A stretch of 64,000 nucleotides of DNA from CAVXGU01 sp963761615 (GTDB taxonomy: Bacteria; Acidobacteriota; Vicinamibacteria; Vicinamibacterales; CAVVIG01): positions 1,116,001 to 1,180,000 of the forward strand of contig CAVXGU010000003.1 in NCBI GenBank assembly GCA_963761615.1, given 5' to 3'. The notes below the pieces were generated by a model, which was given only the letters and a program-made list of their open reading frames with translations, made no database searches and was not told where the DNA came from. Position 1 is the first letter of the stretch, and every line of letters starts with the position of its first letter. Below are positions 1 through 9,215 of the stretch, in pieces. The translations under genes and the position numbers were made by a program.

Positions 1-349
1 CGATCACGCTCGCGGTGTAGGCGATCGTCGCGATCAACCGCCGGACCGGATTCCAGGCCGCGCCGCCCCTGAGCACCGAGTGGACGACCACCGTCGGCAG
101 GAATCCGAGGGCGCTGAAGCCGATCGCCGTGATCAGGGGGAAGGGATGCTCGATCCCGACCTTGGGCAGCTCGTAGGTCGGGAGCACGCAGACGTTCCAC
201 AGCAGCCCGAGCACCGCGGTGGCCAGCAGGAGGCGATCGAAGCGTGACGCCACGCCGGGCGAGCGGCCGGCCCGCACCACCATCGCCAGCAGCATGGCGT
301 AGAGGACCACGCCCGTGCCCAGCCCGACCAGGTTCAGCAGCTCACCCAT
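1..349 (-). CDS. N-terminal part of a polytopic membrane protein (partial)
   Basis: The reading frame opens with ATG at 349 on the minus strand and runs off the left edge without a stop, giving 116 residues. It begins MGELLNLVGLGTGVVLYAM and contains at least three hydrophobic stretches (about residues 5-25, 42-58 and 68-88) separated by short Arg-containing loops. This looks like the membrane sensor part of a larger protein. Histidine kinases with an N-terminal multi-helix domain are a plausible family, but the catalytic part lies outside the window. It is divergent from the TonB receptor that starts at 507. Function is not assigned. Confidence 0.6.
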   Translation of the reverse strand, partial: MGELLNLVGLGTGVVLYAMLLAMVVRAGRSPGVASRFDRLLLATAVLGLLWNVCVLPTYELPKVGIEHPFPLITAIGFSALGFLPTVVVHSVLRGGAAWNPVRRLIATIAYTASVI

Positions 350-506
350 CAGGAGCCTGCACCGGAGCGTCGCGGCCACTCATGTCGCTCGGCCGCTCGC
401 CTGGCGCCGGGAACCGACCATTCATTGTATTCCGGTCGCGCGCCCGCGCCTCCGTTGGTACGGTGACCATCCGGAGACGACCGACCGTCTCCGAATCGAG
501 GTCTCG

Positions 507-3095
507 ATGAAAACGCGCTGGAGTGTGTGTCGCTCGCTGGCCGGAATGGCCCTCGTCATTTTCGGTGTCGCGCTCGGGGCGGCCCTGGCCGCCGCCCAGG
601 GTCTGGGCGGCGCCGGCACCATCGAAGGCGTGGTGAAGGATCCGACCGGCGCCGCGATGCCCGCGGTCACCGTCTCGCTCGCGAACCCCGTCTCGGGATT
701 CAGCCGCGAGACCGAGACCGACGCCCAGGGGCGGTTCGCCTTCCGCAACCTCGCACCCAATGCGTACCACCTCGAGGTGACTGCCCAGGGCTTCGACACG
801 ATCCGTCGCGACGTGAGCGTGCAGACGTCGGTACCGATCGAGCTGGCCCTGACGCTCGGCGTCGCGATCCCGGCCGAGACGGTCCAGGTGGTCGGGCACG
901 CCACGCAGCTCGTCGAGCGCGACCCGACCGCGCACACCGACATCGATCAGAGCCTGGTCTCCAAGCTTCCGATCGAATCGTCGTCGTCGGGCCTCAACCA
1001 GGTCGTCACGCTCGCGTCGCCCGGCGTCGTGGCCGACTCCAATGGCTTCTTTCACCCGGTCGGCGATCACGCCCAGACGCAGTTCTCGATCGACAACCAG
1101 CCGGTCACGGACCAGCAGAGTCGCGTGTACTCGAACCAGCTCTCGCCCGATGCCGTGGAGTCGATGGAAGTGATCACCGGAGTGCCGCCGGCGGAGTTCG
1201 GCGACAAGGACAGCCTGGTGGTCCGGATCATCACCAAGTCCGGACTCGATCAGGCCCGGCCCGCCGGGAGCTTCGACGTGGGCTACGGGTCGTTCGGAAA
1301 CCCGGAAGGCACGCTGAATCTCGGCGTCGGCAACCACCGGATCGGGAACTTCCTGTCGGTCACCGGCGCGCGGACGGATCGGTACCTGGATCCACCGGAG
1401 TTCTCGGCGCTGCACGACGCGGGCAACAACCAGTCGCTCTTCGACCGCGTCGATCTCCGCCCGAACGACGTGGACTCGGTGCACCTGAACGTCCAGCTGG
1501 GCCGATCCTCCTTCGACGTCCCCGATACCTACGACCAGGCCGCGATCGGCCAGGCCCAGCACCAGCAGATCCTCACGGCGAACGTCGCGCCGGGCTATAC
1601 GCGGATTCTCGGATCGAGCGCTCTGCTGGCCGCCGACGGGTACGTCCGCCAGGACCACCTCACCTACGCGCCGAGCGCGAATCCGTTCTCGGACTCGCCG
1701 GGCTCGGTCTCCCAGGACCGGACGCTGACCAACTTCGGCGCCAAGGCGGACCTCTCCTGGGTCGGAGGACCGCACAACGTGAAGGTCGGCGGATCGGCGA
1801 GCGCGACGCGCCTGGACGAGCAGTTCTCGCTGGGCGTCACGGACCCGACGGTCAACGCGCCGTGTCTGGATGCCGCCGGGAACCCGTCCGCCGACACCAG
1901 CCTCGTCTCCGACTCCCAGTGCTCGGGCGCGGGCCTGGTCCCCAATCCCGGCTTCGTCCCGGGTCTGGCGGCGTACGACCTCTCGCGCGGCGGCGGCTTC
2001 TTCGACTTCAACGGCCGGGCGACAATCAAGGAGCAGGCGGTCTACGCACAGGACGAGCTGACGGCCGGGAACGCCAACTTCAAGCTGGGTCTCCGCGTCG
2101 ACCACTACGACGGCCTGACCCGGAAATCGGCCGCCGAGCCCCGTCTCGGCGTGTCCTACACCATTCCCGCCACCGCGACGACGCTCCGCGCGTCGTACGG
2201 ACGCACGCTGGAGACGCCCTACAACGAGAACCTCGTCCTCACGAGCAGCGCCCAGGCGGCGGTGTTCGGGACGAGCGGCAAGCCGCTGCCCCCGGGGACG
2301 CGGGATCAGACCGAAGTCGGCTTCCAGCAGGCCTTCGGTCACTGGGTCGTGGCCGACTTCGGCTACTTCTACAAGAAGACGACGAACGGGTACGACTTCA
2401 GCACGCTCTTCGACACCCCGATTGTGTTCCCGGTGTCGTGGGACCACTCGAAGCTGACCGGCGTGACCGGCCGGATCGATCTGCTCGAGCATCACGGCCT
2501 GAGCGCGTTCATGGTCTTCGGCCACACGTCGGCGATCTTCTCGCCGCCCGGGACCGGAGGCCTCCTCGCCGAGCAGCCGGACAGCGCGTTCCGCATCGAC
2601 CACGATCAGAAGTTCGAGCAGACCACCAACGTCCAGTACGCCTTCGCACCGGTGCTCGGCGGCTGGGTGACGTTGTCGTGGCGGTACGACTCGGGGCTGG
2701 TGGCCGGCTCGGTGCCCGACTACGCCACGGCCCTGTCCCTGACGGCCGACCAGCAGGCGGCGATCGGCCTCTCGTGCGGTGGGACGGTGGCGACGCTGGC
2801 CGCGCCCATCTCGTCCTGCGCCGCGGCGGACCTCGGCGCCACGCGGATCGTCATTCCTCCCGCCGGGACCGAGAACGATCTCACCAATCCGCCGCGGATC
2901 GCGCCGCGCAACCTCTTCGACCTGGGTCTCGGAGCCGACAACCTGCTGCACACCGGGCACGCCAGGCTCAAGGTGCAGTTCAGCGTGGTGAACCTGACCA
3001 ACAAGGTCGCCCTCTACAACTTCCTCTCCACGTTCTCCGGCACTCACTTCGTAACCCCGCGCGCGTACAAGCTGGAGGTCGGCGTCTCGTTCTGA
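507..3095 (+). CDS. TonB-dependent outer-membrane receptor with carboxypeptidase-regulatory-like N-domain
   Basis: An 862-residue protein starting MKTRWSVCRSLAGMALVIFG with a Sec signal peptide ending near AAAQ (about residue 32). A CarboxypepD_reg-like beta-sandwich follows (IEGVVKDPTGAAMPAVTVSL, with the usual FAFRNLAPNAYHLEV core), then a plug (about 125-230) and a 22-strand-type barrel that ends in an aromatic residue (VGVSF), as outer-membrane proteins do. The frame stays open upstream to 315, but ATG 507 begins the signal peptide. This architecture is typical of acidobacterial TonB transporters. The substrate cannot be read from the sequence and no neighbouring gene points to one. Confidence 0.88.
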   Translation: MKTRWSVCRSLAGMALVIFGVALGAALAAAQGLGGAGTIEGVVKDPTGAAMPAVTVSLANPVSGFSRETETDAQGRFAFRNLAPNAYHLEVTAQGFDTIRRDVSVQTSVPIELALTLGVAIPAETVQVVGHATQLVERDPTAHTDIDQSLVSKLPIESSSSGLNQVVTLASPGVVADSNGFFHPVGDHAQTQFSIDNQPVTDQQSRVYSNQLSPDAVESMEVITGVPPAEFGDKDSLVVRIITKSGLDQARPAGSFDVGYGSFGNPEGTLNLGVGNHRIGNFLSVTGARTDRYLDPPEFSALHDAGNNQSLFDRVDLRPNDVDSVHLNVQLGRSSFDVPDTYDQAAIGQAQHQQILTANVAPGYTRILGSSALLAADGYVRQDHLTYAPSANPFSDSPGSVSQDRTLTNFGAKADLSWVGGPHNVKVGGSASATRLDEQFSLGVTDPTVNAPCLDAAGNPSADTSLVSDSQCSGAGLVPNPGFVPGLAAYDLSRGGGFFDFNGRATIKEQAVYAQDELTAGNANFKLGLRVDHYDGLTRKSAAEPRLGVSYTIPATATTLRASYGRTLETPYNENLVLTSSAQAAVFGTSGKPLPPGTRDQTEVGFQQAFGHWVVADFGYFYKKTTNGYDFSTLFDTPIVFPVSWDHSKLTGVTGRIDLLEHHGLSAFMVFGHTSAIFSPPGTGGLLAEQPDSAFRIDHDQKFEQTTNVQYAFAPVLGGWVTLSWRYDSGLVAGSVPDYATALSLTADQQAAIGLSCGGTVATLAAPISSCAAADLGATRIVIPPAGTENDLTNPPRIAPRNLFDLGLGADNLLHTGHARLKVQFSVVNLTNKVALYNFLSTFSGTHFVTPRAYKLEVGVSF

Positions 3096-3210
3096 CGCCG
3101 GCGGCGTCCCGCCGCCGCGCTCCCCGGCTCGTGATATTGTTGAGGGTCGCTCGTGCGCGCCTCCAGGGGCGCGCCAGGGCGAGGCGGGCCTGGTCAGGGA
3201 GAAACGCTGG

Positions 3211-3714
3211 ATGCATGCTGACGTGCTTCGGGCAATCAACGGGCAGATCAACTCGGAGTTCACCGCGTGGTACACGTACCTGGCCATGGCGGGGTTCTGT
3301 GAGCGGGAGAAGTTCAGCGGCACGGCCCACTGGTTCCGCCAGCAGAGCCTGGAGGAGTACCAGCACGGCATGAAGCTGTTCAACTTCGTGCTCGCCCGTG
3401 ACGGCGTCGTCGAACTGCGGAAAATCGAACAGCCCACGGCGACGTTCGGATCGCTCCTGGAAGTCTTCGAGGCGGCCCTCGCGCACGAGCAGCGGGTGAC
3501 CGGCGAGATCAACTCGCTCTACGAGCTGGCCTTCACCACCAAGTCGTTCGCCGAGATGGCCGAGCTCCAGTGGTTCATCGTGGAGCAGGTGGAAGAGGAG
3601 AAGACGGCCCGCGAATGGGTCGCCCGGTTCCGGCTGGTCGGGAACGACGCGGGCTCCATCCTGGATCTCGACCGCGAACTGGGCACGCGCACGATGCCCG
3701 CGGCGGGTGCCTGA
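3211..3714 (+). CDS. ftnA: Bacterial non-haem ferritin
   Basis: A 167-residue four-helix ferritin that oxidises Fe(II) and stores it as mineral in a 24-mer shell. The ferroxidase ligands can be placed by eye: E16, E49 and H52 (in the EEYQHG segment), E93, and Q126/E129 in the EQVEEE helix. These match E. coli FtnA E17, E50, H53, E94, Q127 and E130, each shifted by one. The length is normal for the family (about 165). A GGGAGAAA ribosome-binding stretch precedes ATG 3211. The stop overlaps the GTG start of the desaturase, so the two genes are probably cotranscribed. No haem-binding Met typical of bacterioferritin was recognised. Confidence 0.9.
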   Translation: MHADVLRAINGQINSEFTAWYTYLAMAGFCEREKFSGTAHWFRQQSLEEYQHGMKLFNFVLARDGVVELRKIEQPTATFGSLLEVFEAALAHEQRVTGEINSLYELAFTTKSFAEMAELQWFIVEQVEEEKTAREWVARFRLVGNDAGSILDLDRELGTRTMPAAGA

Positions 3715-4528
3715 CGTGGCGGGCGCCGTCATCTCCGCACTGGCCGGGCTGGGCCCCTGGATCAACACGCACGCCCTCTGGCCCGATCTGCCGATCTGGG
3801 CCTACCTGTTCATCACCCTCCTCGACACGCACATCACGACCGCGTGCGTAACGCTGTACCTGCACCGCAGCCAGACCCACGGCGCCGTCGTCTTCAGCCC
3901 GCCCGTCGCGCACTTCATGCGCTTCTGGCTCTGGGTGCGGACCTCGATGCCGACCCGCGAGTGGGTGTCCGTCCACCGTTGCCATCACGCCCACGTCGAC
4001 ACCGACGAAGACCCGCACAGCCCGATCGTCTATGGCATCTGGCGCGTCGTCCTCTGCGGCACGGCGCTCTATCACGAGGCCGCGCACAACGCCGCCATCG
4101 TCGAGCAGTACGGCAAGGGCACCCCGGACGACGTCCTCGAGCGCTACGTGTACGCGCGCCTCAGCATTCTGGGCCCGGTGTTCACGCTCGTGACCAACCT
4201 GTGGCTGTTCGGCACCTGGGGTGCCGGGATGTGGCTGATCGAGATGGCGTGGATTCCGTTCTTCGCGGCGGGCGTCATCAACGGGCTCGGCCACTGGTGG
4301 GGATACCGGAACTTCTCGACGCCCGACGAGTCCCGCAATCTCCCGGGGCGCCTGTGGTCGATCCTGACCTGCGGCGAGGCGCTGCACAACAACCACCACC
4401 ACGTCCAGAACGCGCCGCGGTTCGCCATGAAGCGCGGCGAGCTCGATCCCGGCTACTGGTACTTCTGCGCCCTGGAGGCCGTCGGCCTCGCCCGCGCGCG
4501 CGAGACCACCAAGGCGCGCGCGGCCTGA
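3707..4528 (+). CDS. Membrane fatty-acid (acyl) desaturase
   Basis: A 273-residue di-iron membrane desaturase of the stearoyl-CoA/acyl-lipid delta-9 class. The three histidine boxes are intact: HRSQTH (H53-H58), HRCHH (H90-H94) and HNNHH (H227-H231). Hydrophobic helices lie between them (about 28-50, 65-78, 150-185). The start is GTG at 3707, overlapping the last 8 bases of ferritin; a second GTG at 3716 is possible. The enzyme would introduce a cis double bond into acyl chains using O2 and electrons from a ferredoxin or cytochrome b5-like donor. Coupling to ferritin may simply reflect shared iron or oxygen dependence (inference). Confidence 0.88.
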   Translation: MPDVAGAVISALAGLGPWINTHALWPDLPIWAYLFITLLDTHITTACVTLYLHRSQTHGAVVFSPPVAHFMRFWLWVRTSMPTREWVSVHRCHHAHVDTDEDPHSPIVYGIWRVVLCGTALYHEAAHNAAIVEQYGKGTPDDVLERYVYARLSILGPVFTLVTNLWLFGTWGAGMWLIEMAWIPFFAAGVINGLGHWWGYRNFSTPDESRNLPGRLWSILTCGEALHNNHHHVQNAPRFAMKRGELDPGYWYFCALEAVGLARARETTKARAA

Positions 4529-4529
4529 T

Positions 4530-5081
4530 TCAGGGCTGCCGCTCGCGCACCGGGTGCTTGGCGAGCTTCCGCTGCAGCGATCGGCGGTGAATGCCGAGCA
4601 GCCGCGCGGCTTGCGAGATGTTCCCGTTGCAATAGGCCAGCACCCGCTGGATGTGCTCCCACTCGACACGCGCGAGCGAGGGCACCGAGCCGCCCGCCCC
4701 GCCGCTCGGGCCCGATCCTTCGAATGCCGCCAGGATCTGGTCCGCGTCGACCGGCTTGGTCAGGTAGGTCGTCGCGCCGAGCTTGACGCTCTCGACGGCC
4801 GTCGCGATGCTGCCGTAGCCGGTCAGGACCACCACGTTGGTCGTCTCGTCCAGTTCCTTGAGCGCCCGGAGCAGCTCCAGGCCCGAACGTCCGGGCAGCC
4901 GGAGATCGACCAGCGCCAGTTCGGGGCTTTCCAGCTGCACGGCTTCGAGCGCCTCGTCGTAGTCTCCCACCCCCGATGCGTCCACTCCGCGCTCGCGGAA
5001 CGCCTGCACCAGGCGCGTCCTGAAGGGCCGATCGTCGTCGACGACAAGGAGCGTGCGCCCGTCGGCCGGCGGCTCGGTCAT
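4530..5081 (-). CDS. regA: RegA/PrrA/ActR-type redox response regulator
   Basis: A 183-residue two-domain regulator. The receiver has acidic residues DDD (15-17), phospho-acceptor D59 and K109. After a Gly/Ser-rich linker (121-132) comes a Fis-type helix-turn-helix running WEHIQRVL to LLGIHRRSLQRKLAK (about 141-175). The HRRSLQRKLAK recognition helix is very close to that of the RegA/PrrA/ActR/RegR family, global regulators of respiration and carbon/nitrogen metabolism in response to redox state. Its ATG at 5081 overlaps the stop of the sensor kinase (ATGA), so the pair is translationally coupled. Confidence 0.9.
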   Translation of the reverse strand: MTEPPADGRTLLVVDDDRPFRTRLVQAFRERGVDASGVGDYDEALEAVQLESPELALVDLRLPGRSGLELLRALKELDETTNVVVLTGYGSIATAVESVKLGATTYLTKPVDADQILAAFEGSGPSGGAGGSVPSLARVEWEHIQRVLAYCNGNISQAARLLGIHRRSLQRKLAKHPVRERQP

Positions 5082-6367
5082 CCCGCCCCCGTCAGTGACG
5101 GCTGTCGCGGGAGCTCCAGGACGGCCGTGGTGCCGCGCCCCGACTGCAGCGTGAGCGTCCCCCCGAGGCGCTCGGCGAAGATCCGCGCGAGGAACAGGCC
5201 CAGGCCGAGCCCCCGGCCCGGCTCCTTTGTCGTGTAGAACGGCTCGCCGACGCGGCTGAGCACCTCCGGCGGCATGCCGGATCCCTCGTCGTGCACGGCG
5301 ATCCGGATCGCGTCGCCCTGCTCGCTCACCTCGACGACGACGACGGCACTCGCGTCGCTGGCGTCGAATGCGTTGCGGACGAGGGACGCGAGCACCTGGC
5401 TGAGCCCGGCGCGCGGCAGGACGAGGGGCCCCATCGTGGCCGGCACCAGGACGCGAAGGCGCTCCGCGCGGCCGTCGCCGATCCGCTCCCGCACGTCGGT
5501 CATCAGCGCCTCGACGTCCACCGGCTCCTGGTGGTCCGCCGCAATCCCTCCGGCCCGCCCGCTCATCTGGTCCAGGATCACCTGGCACCGCTCGACTTCC
5601 TGGCGGATGAGCCGCGCGTCGGCCAGCCCCGTCGCGTCGGCGCTGATGGCGGCGGCGCGCTCGAGCTCGCGGGCGGCGACGGCTATGGTCGCGAGCGGTG
5701 TCGACAGTTCGTGGGCGGCGCCGGCCGCGAGCGTCGTCAGCGACACGAGGTGCTCGGTGCGGGCGGCGCGCTCGCGCATCGCCTGCAGCTCCTGCTCGCG
5801 CCGGGCGACGGCGGATGCGGCCTGTCCGGCGAAGTAGAACAGCAGTTCGGCGGTCGTGACGGCGGCCACCCACATCGTGAAGAGATGCGTCGGAAAATCG
5901 GCCAGGCGGTGATGGAACGGCGTGAGCTCGTGCAGGTGCCAGTACACCAGGATGCCGAAGCACGCGCCGGCGAGCGCACCGAGCGACGAAGCCCACCAGG
6001 CACCGAGGGTGACCGCGGCGAGCGCGATCTGCACCGCGTAGATCACGCTGAACGGGTTGAACGGTCCGCCGCTCAGCTCGATGAGTCCCGACAGCAGAAC
6101 GATGTCGACGGCCATGGCGAACGCCCCGACCGGGCGCGGCACGCTCCCGCGCGAGAGCCACAGCGCCGTCACGGCGTTGGTGACCCCCGCGGCGGCGAGG
6201 ACCGGCGCGATGTGCTGCAGCGGCAGGTCCAGCTCGGGCAGCACGAAGACGACCGCGAGGATGAGCGCCTCGATCGCGGCGGTCGTCCAGCGGAGCCGGA
6301 TCTGCCAGCTCCGCGTGGACACCGGCGTGAGGCCGAGGTACCAGGCCGCGCCGTCGTCGTCCTGCAT
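5078..6367 (-). CDS. regB: RegB/PrrB-type redox sensor histidine kinase
   Basis: A 429-residue membrane kinase. Six hydrophobic segments occupy about residues 28-180. The loop holds the quinone-sensing signature of RegB, GGPFNPF at 100-106. The phosphorylated histidine is H219 in AAGAAHELSTPLA. A cysteine at 261 in the VERCQVIL segment corresponds to the redox-active Cys of Rhodobacter RegB (C265 in R. capsulatus). N, G1 (DEGSGMP) and G2 (GRGLGLGL) boxes of the ATPase follow. Both known redox inputs therefore appear conserved. It forms an overlapping operon with the RegA-type regulator and is divergent from a TonB receptor. Confidence 0.9.
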   Translation of the reverse strand: MQDDDGAAWYLGLTPVSTRSWQIRLRWTTAAIEALILAVVFVLPELDLPLQHIAPVLAAAGVTNAVTALWLSRGSVPRPVGAFAMAVDIVLLSGLIELSGGPFNPFSVIYAVQIALAAVTLGAWWASSLGALAGACFGILVYWHLHELTPFHHRLADFPTHLFTMWVAAVTTAELLFYFAGQAASAVARREQELQAMRERAARTEHLVSLTTLAAGAAHELSTPLATIAVAARELERAAAISADATGLADARLIRQEVERCQVILDQMSGRAGGIAADHQEPVDVEALMTDVRERIGDGRAERLRVLVPATMGPLVLPRAGLSQVLASLVRNAFDASDASAVVVVEVSEQGDAIRIAVHDEGSGMPPEVLSRVGEPFYTTKEPGRGLGLGLFLARIFAERLGGTLTLQSGRGTTAVLELPRQPSLTGAG

Positions 6368-6407
6368 GCTGCCAGTCTACCCGTCTCCGCGCTTCGCCGA
6401 GGCGGCC

Positions 6408-6442
6408 TGCGACAACATGCCGCGGCTGCGACAACAAACCGC
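6408..6442. promoter_or_regulatory. Tandem RegA/PrrA-like binding sites
   Basis: Two direct copies of a 16-base element, TGCGACAACATGCCGC at 6408-6423 and TGCGACAACAAACCGC at 6427-6442, lie 19 bases apart in the space between the divergent regB and TonB-receptor genes. The first copy fits the published PrrA/RegA type of consensus (YGCGRCR followed after a short spacer by GNCGC). The second keeps the left half and CGC. A CATACT -10-like box for the receptor gene lies just downstream (about 6469). Autoregulation of regBA and control of the receptor are inferred. Confidence 0.5.
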
Positions 6443-6482
6443 ATCCTGGCGCCGCCGCCGCTCCCCCATACTGCGTGCCGAC

Positions 6483-8825
6483 ATGATCCGGCTCACGCGG
6501 CGATGTACTCACGGTGTTCTCCTCGCGCTGGCGATCGGCTTCTGCGCGTGCACCGCCGCGGCCCAGACCGCTGCGGTCTCGGGTGCGGTGACCGACCAGA
6601 CCGGCGGTGCCCTGCCGGGGGTCATCGTGGACGCCACGATCGGCGGAGTCGTGCACGCCGAGGCGACGACCGACGCGTCAGGCCGCTACCACTTCGATGC
6701 CCTGCCGGACGGCGCCTGCACGCTCCTCTTCCGTCTCGTGAACTTCAGCGCGCAGCGCCGCGATATCCGCGTCGCCGGCGGCGCGGGGATCACGGTGAAC
6801 GTGACGCTCGCGCTCGCACTCGATGCGGACGTCACCGTGAGCGGGGTGGGAACGTTCGTCAATCTGGCCGACGCCGCCGATCCGGCGCAGAACCTCGTGG
6901 GCATCGCCCAGTCCGCCAGCCAGGGCGCGATCACCGCCAGGCAGCTCGACATGCGCCCGCTGATGCGCACCGGAGAGGTGCTCGAGACCGTGCCCGGCGT
7001 CGTCGTGACCCAGCACAGCGGCGAGGGGAAGGCCAACCAGTATTTCCTGCGAGGGTTCAACCTCGATCACGGAACGGATCTGGAGACGACCGTGGCCGGC
7101 ATGCCGGTGAACATGCCCACGCATGCCCACGGCCAGGGGTACACGGATCTGAACTTCCTCATCCCCGAGCTCGTGACCGGCGTGCAGTTCTCGAAGGGAC
7201 CGTACTACGCGGACCAGGGCGACTTCGCGACCGCCGGAGCGGACAACGTCAACTACGCGACGTCGCTCGAGCATCCGATCGCCGCGCTGGAGCCCGGCAG
7301 CGAGGGTTATGCGCGGGGCCTGTTCGCCGCGTCGCCGGCGCTCGGGCGGGGCCATCTCCTCCTCGCGATCGAGGCCGCGCACGACGATGGCCCCTGGAGC
7401 CATCCCGACGACTACCGCAAGTTCAACGGCGTCATCAGCTACAGTCGGGGCGATACGCTGAACGGCTTCTCGGTGACGGGCATGGGCTACCACGGCACGT
7501 GGAACGCTACCGACCAGGTGCCGCAGCGCGCCCTGGCGGAGGGATTGGTCGGCCGATTCGGCGCGATCGATCCCACCGACGGTGGGCACACCTATCGGGA
7601 CAGTCTGTCGATGGCGTGGCAGCACAGCACCGGCTCAGCGCTCACGAAGGTGACCGCCTATGGGATCGCCTACGACCTGGATCTGTTCTCGGACTTCACT
7701 TACTTCCTCGACGATCCGGTGCACGGCGATCAGATCGAGCAGGCGGATCATCGCTTCGTCACGGGCGTGAACGTGTCGCACCGGCGGCTGGGGCGGCTGG
7801 CGGGGCACCCGATGCAGAACACGGTCGGCCTCCAGGTCCGGAACGACGACATCACCAATGTCGGGCTCTATCACACCCACGCGCGGGTGCGGCTGGGCAC
7901 GACCAGCCAGGACGCCGTGCTCGAGACATCGGCCGGGGTGTACGCGCAGAACGAGGTGCAGTGGACGCCGTGGCTGCGGAGCATGATGGGCCTGCGCGGC
8001 GACGGTTCGCGGTTCCGCGTCGACGCGCTCGGTTCCGCCAACAGCGGCGTCGCCCGCGCCGGACTCGTGAGTCCCAAGGGCGGCGTGACGATCGGCCCCT
8101 GGAAGGGGACGGAGTTCTACGTCGACGCCGGGACGGGGTTCCACAGCAACGACGCGCGCGGCACGACGATCACCGAGGACGGCGATGGCAATCCCGCGTC
8201 CCCGGTGACGCCGCTCGTGCGCGCCAAAGGGGCTGAGGTCGGCGTGCGGACCGTCGCCATCCCGCACCTGCAGAGCACGGTCTCGGTGTGGATGCTGCGG
8301 CTGGACTCGGAGCTCGTGTTCTCTGGAGACGAGGGCACGACGGACGCGAGCCTGCCGAGCGCGCGGCGCGGCGTGGAGTGGGCGAACTACTTCAGCCCGC
8401 GGCGGTGGCTGGTGTTCGACGGGGACGTCTCGTGGTCGCGGGCGCGGTTCACCGAGTTCGACCCGGCCGGTCAGTACGTACCGGAGGCGGTCGGAACGGT
8501 CATCTCGGCGGGCGCGACAATCGACGGGTGGCGTCGCATGTCTGGCAGCCTCCGCTGGCGCTATTTCGGCCCGAGGACCCTCATCGAGGACAACTCGGTG
8601 CGGTCGAAGGCGACGAGTCTGGTGAATCTGGACGGCGCGTACACCCTGTCGCCCACCGTGCGGGTCGGGTTCGAGATCTTCAACGTCCTGAACGCCGCCG
8701 ACAGCGACATCGACTACTACTACACCTCGCGCCTGCCGGGCGAGCCGGCAGACGGCATCGACGACATCACCCTCCATCCCACGCTGCCGCGGACGGCGCG
8801 CGCCACGCTCGCCATCCGCTTCTGA
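6483..8825 (+). CDS. TonB-dependent receptor with carboxypeptidase-regulatory-like N-domain
   Basis: A 780-residue outer-membrane transporter starting MIRLTRRCTHGVLLALAIGF, with signal peptide cleavage near CTAAAQ. The CarboxypepD_reg-like domain (VSGAVTDQTGGALPGVIVDA) is followed by a plug with the TonB-receptor features GEVLETVPGVVV and YFLRGFNLDHGTD. A His-containing stretch, NMPTHAHGQGYTDLNFLIPE, is characteristic of one receptor subfamily. The barrel ends LAIRF, with the terminal Phe. The ligand is unknown; the His-rich plug segment could suit a metal or haem complex, but that is a guess. The divergent RegBA pair and the sites in the shared upstream region suggest redox-linked regulation. 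Confidence 0.88.
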   Translation: MIRLTRRCTHGVLLALAIGFCACTAAAQTAAVSGAVTDQTGGALPGVIVDATIGGVVHAEATTDASGRYHFDALPDGACTLLFRLVNFSAQRRDIRVAGGAGITVNVTLALALDADVTVSGVGTFVNLADAADPAQNLVGIAQSASQGAITARQLDMRPLMRTGEVLETVPGVVVTQHSGEGKANQYFLRGFNLDHGTDLETTVAGMPVNMPTHAHGQGYTDLNFLIPELVTGVQFSKGPYYADQGDFATAGADNVNYATSLEHPIAALEPGSEGYARGLFAASPALGRGHLLLAIEAAHDDGPWSHPDDYRKFNGVISYSRGDTLNGFSVTGMGYHGTWNATDQVPQRALAEGLVGRFGAIDPTDGGHTYRDSLSMAWQHSTGSALTKVTAYGIAYDLDLFSDFTYFLDDPVHGDQIEQADHRFVTGVNVSHRRLGRLAGHPMQNTVGLQVRNDDITNVGLYHTHARVRLGTTSQDAVLETSAGVYAQNEVQWTPWLRSMMGLRGDGSRFRVDALGSANSGVARAGLVSPKGGVTIGPWKGTEFYVDAGTGFHSNDARGTTITEDGDGNPASPVTPLVRAKGAEVGVRTVAIPHLQSTVSVWMLRLDSELVFSGDEGTTDASLPSARRGVEWANYFSPRRWLVFDGDVSWSRARFTEFDPAGQYVPEAVGTVISAGATIDGWRRMSGSLRWRYFGPRTLIEDNSVRSKATSLVNLDGAYTLSPTVRVGFEIFNVLNAADSDIDYYYTSRLPGEPADGIDDITLHPTLPRTARATLAIRF

Positions 8826-8859
8826 CGCGTCGGGCGGCGGCGCCCGCGCCGGCGCGGCG

Positions 8860-8889
8860 TTGACACCCCCGCGCACGGGCGGCTAAAGT
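8860..8889 (+). promoter_or_regulatory. Sigma-70-type promoter for the fdxA-nuoB-nuoI cluster
   Basis: A perfect TTGACA -35 box (8860-8865) and a TAAAGT -10 box (8884-8889) are separated by 18 bases. They lie about 40 bases upstream of the GTG start of the ferredoxin gene. Confidence 0.6.
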
Positions 8890-8927
8890 GTTGAGAGAAG
8901 TCATAGTCCCTGAACGACTTACGTCCT

Positions 8928-9194
8928 GTGGCGTACATCATCTGCGAGCCCTGCATCGGCACCAAGGATACGGCCTGCGTGGACGTCTGTCCGGTGGACT
9001 GCATCCATCCGCGCAAGGACGAGCCCGCGTTCGCCTCGGCGGACATGCTCTATATTCACCCGGACGAGTGCATCGACTGCGGGGCCTGCGTGCCGGCGTG
9101 CCCCGTGGAGGCGATCTTCGCCCTCGACGAGGCGCCTGAACGGTGGGCATCGTTCATCCGGGCCAACTCGGATTACTATAGGGCGGCATCCTGA
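8928..9194 (+). CDS. fdxA: FdxA-type ferredoxin with two Fe-S clusters
   Basis: An 88-residue soluble electron carrier. The N-terminal half has C6, C9, C17, C21 and C25 in the FdxA-like arrangement (CVDVCPVDC), consistent with a [3Fe-4S] or [4Fe-4S] cluster. The second half has CIDCGACVPACP, a classical [4Fe-4S] motif. The start is GTG 8928; a TTGACA/TAAAGT promoter lies upstream. It sits 21 bases before nuoB, so it may transfer electrons in connection with complex I-type subunits. The exact cluster type of the first site is uncertain because the first Cys pair is spaced differently from classical FdxA. Confidence 0.88.
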   Translation: MAYIICEPCIGTKDTACVDVCPVDCIHPRKDEPAFASADMLYIHPDECIDCGACVPACPVEAIFALDEAPERWASFIRANSDYYRAAS

Positions 9195-9215
9195 GCCGTA
9201 CCCGAGGGTCACATA

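Noticed and set aside
342..3512. A very long minus-strand frame opposite the TonB receptor and ferritin
   Set aside because: It is the shadow of well-supported plus-strand genes in GC-rich DNA; its product is Arg/Gly-rich without recognisable domains. The same applies to long antisense frames opposite 5291-8236, 12570-16151, 23091-25685, 33151-37797 and 60310-63786.
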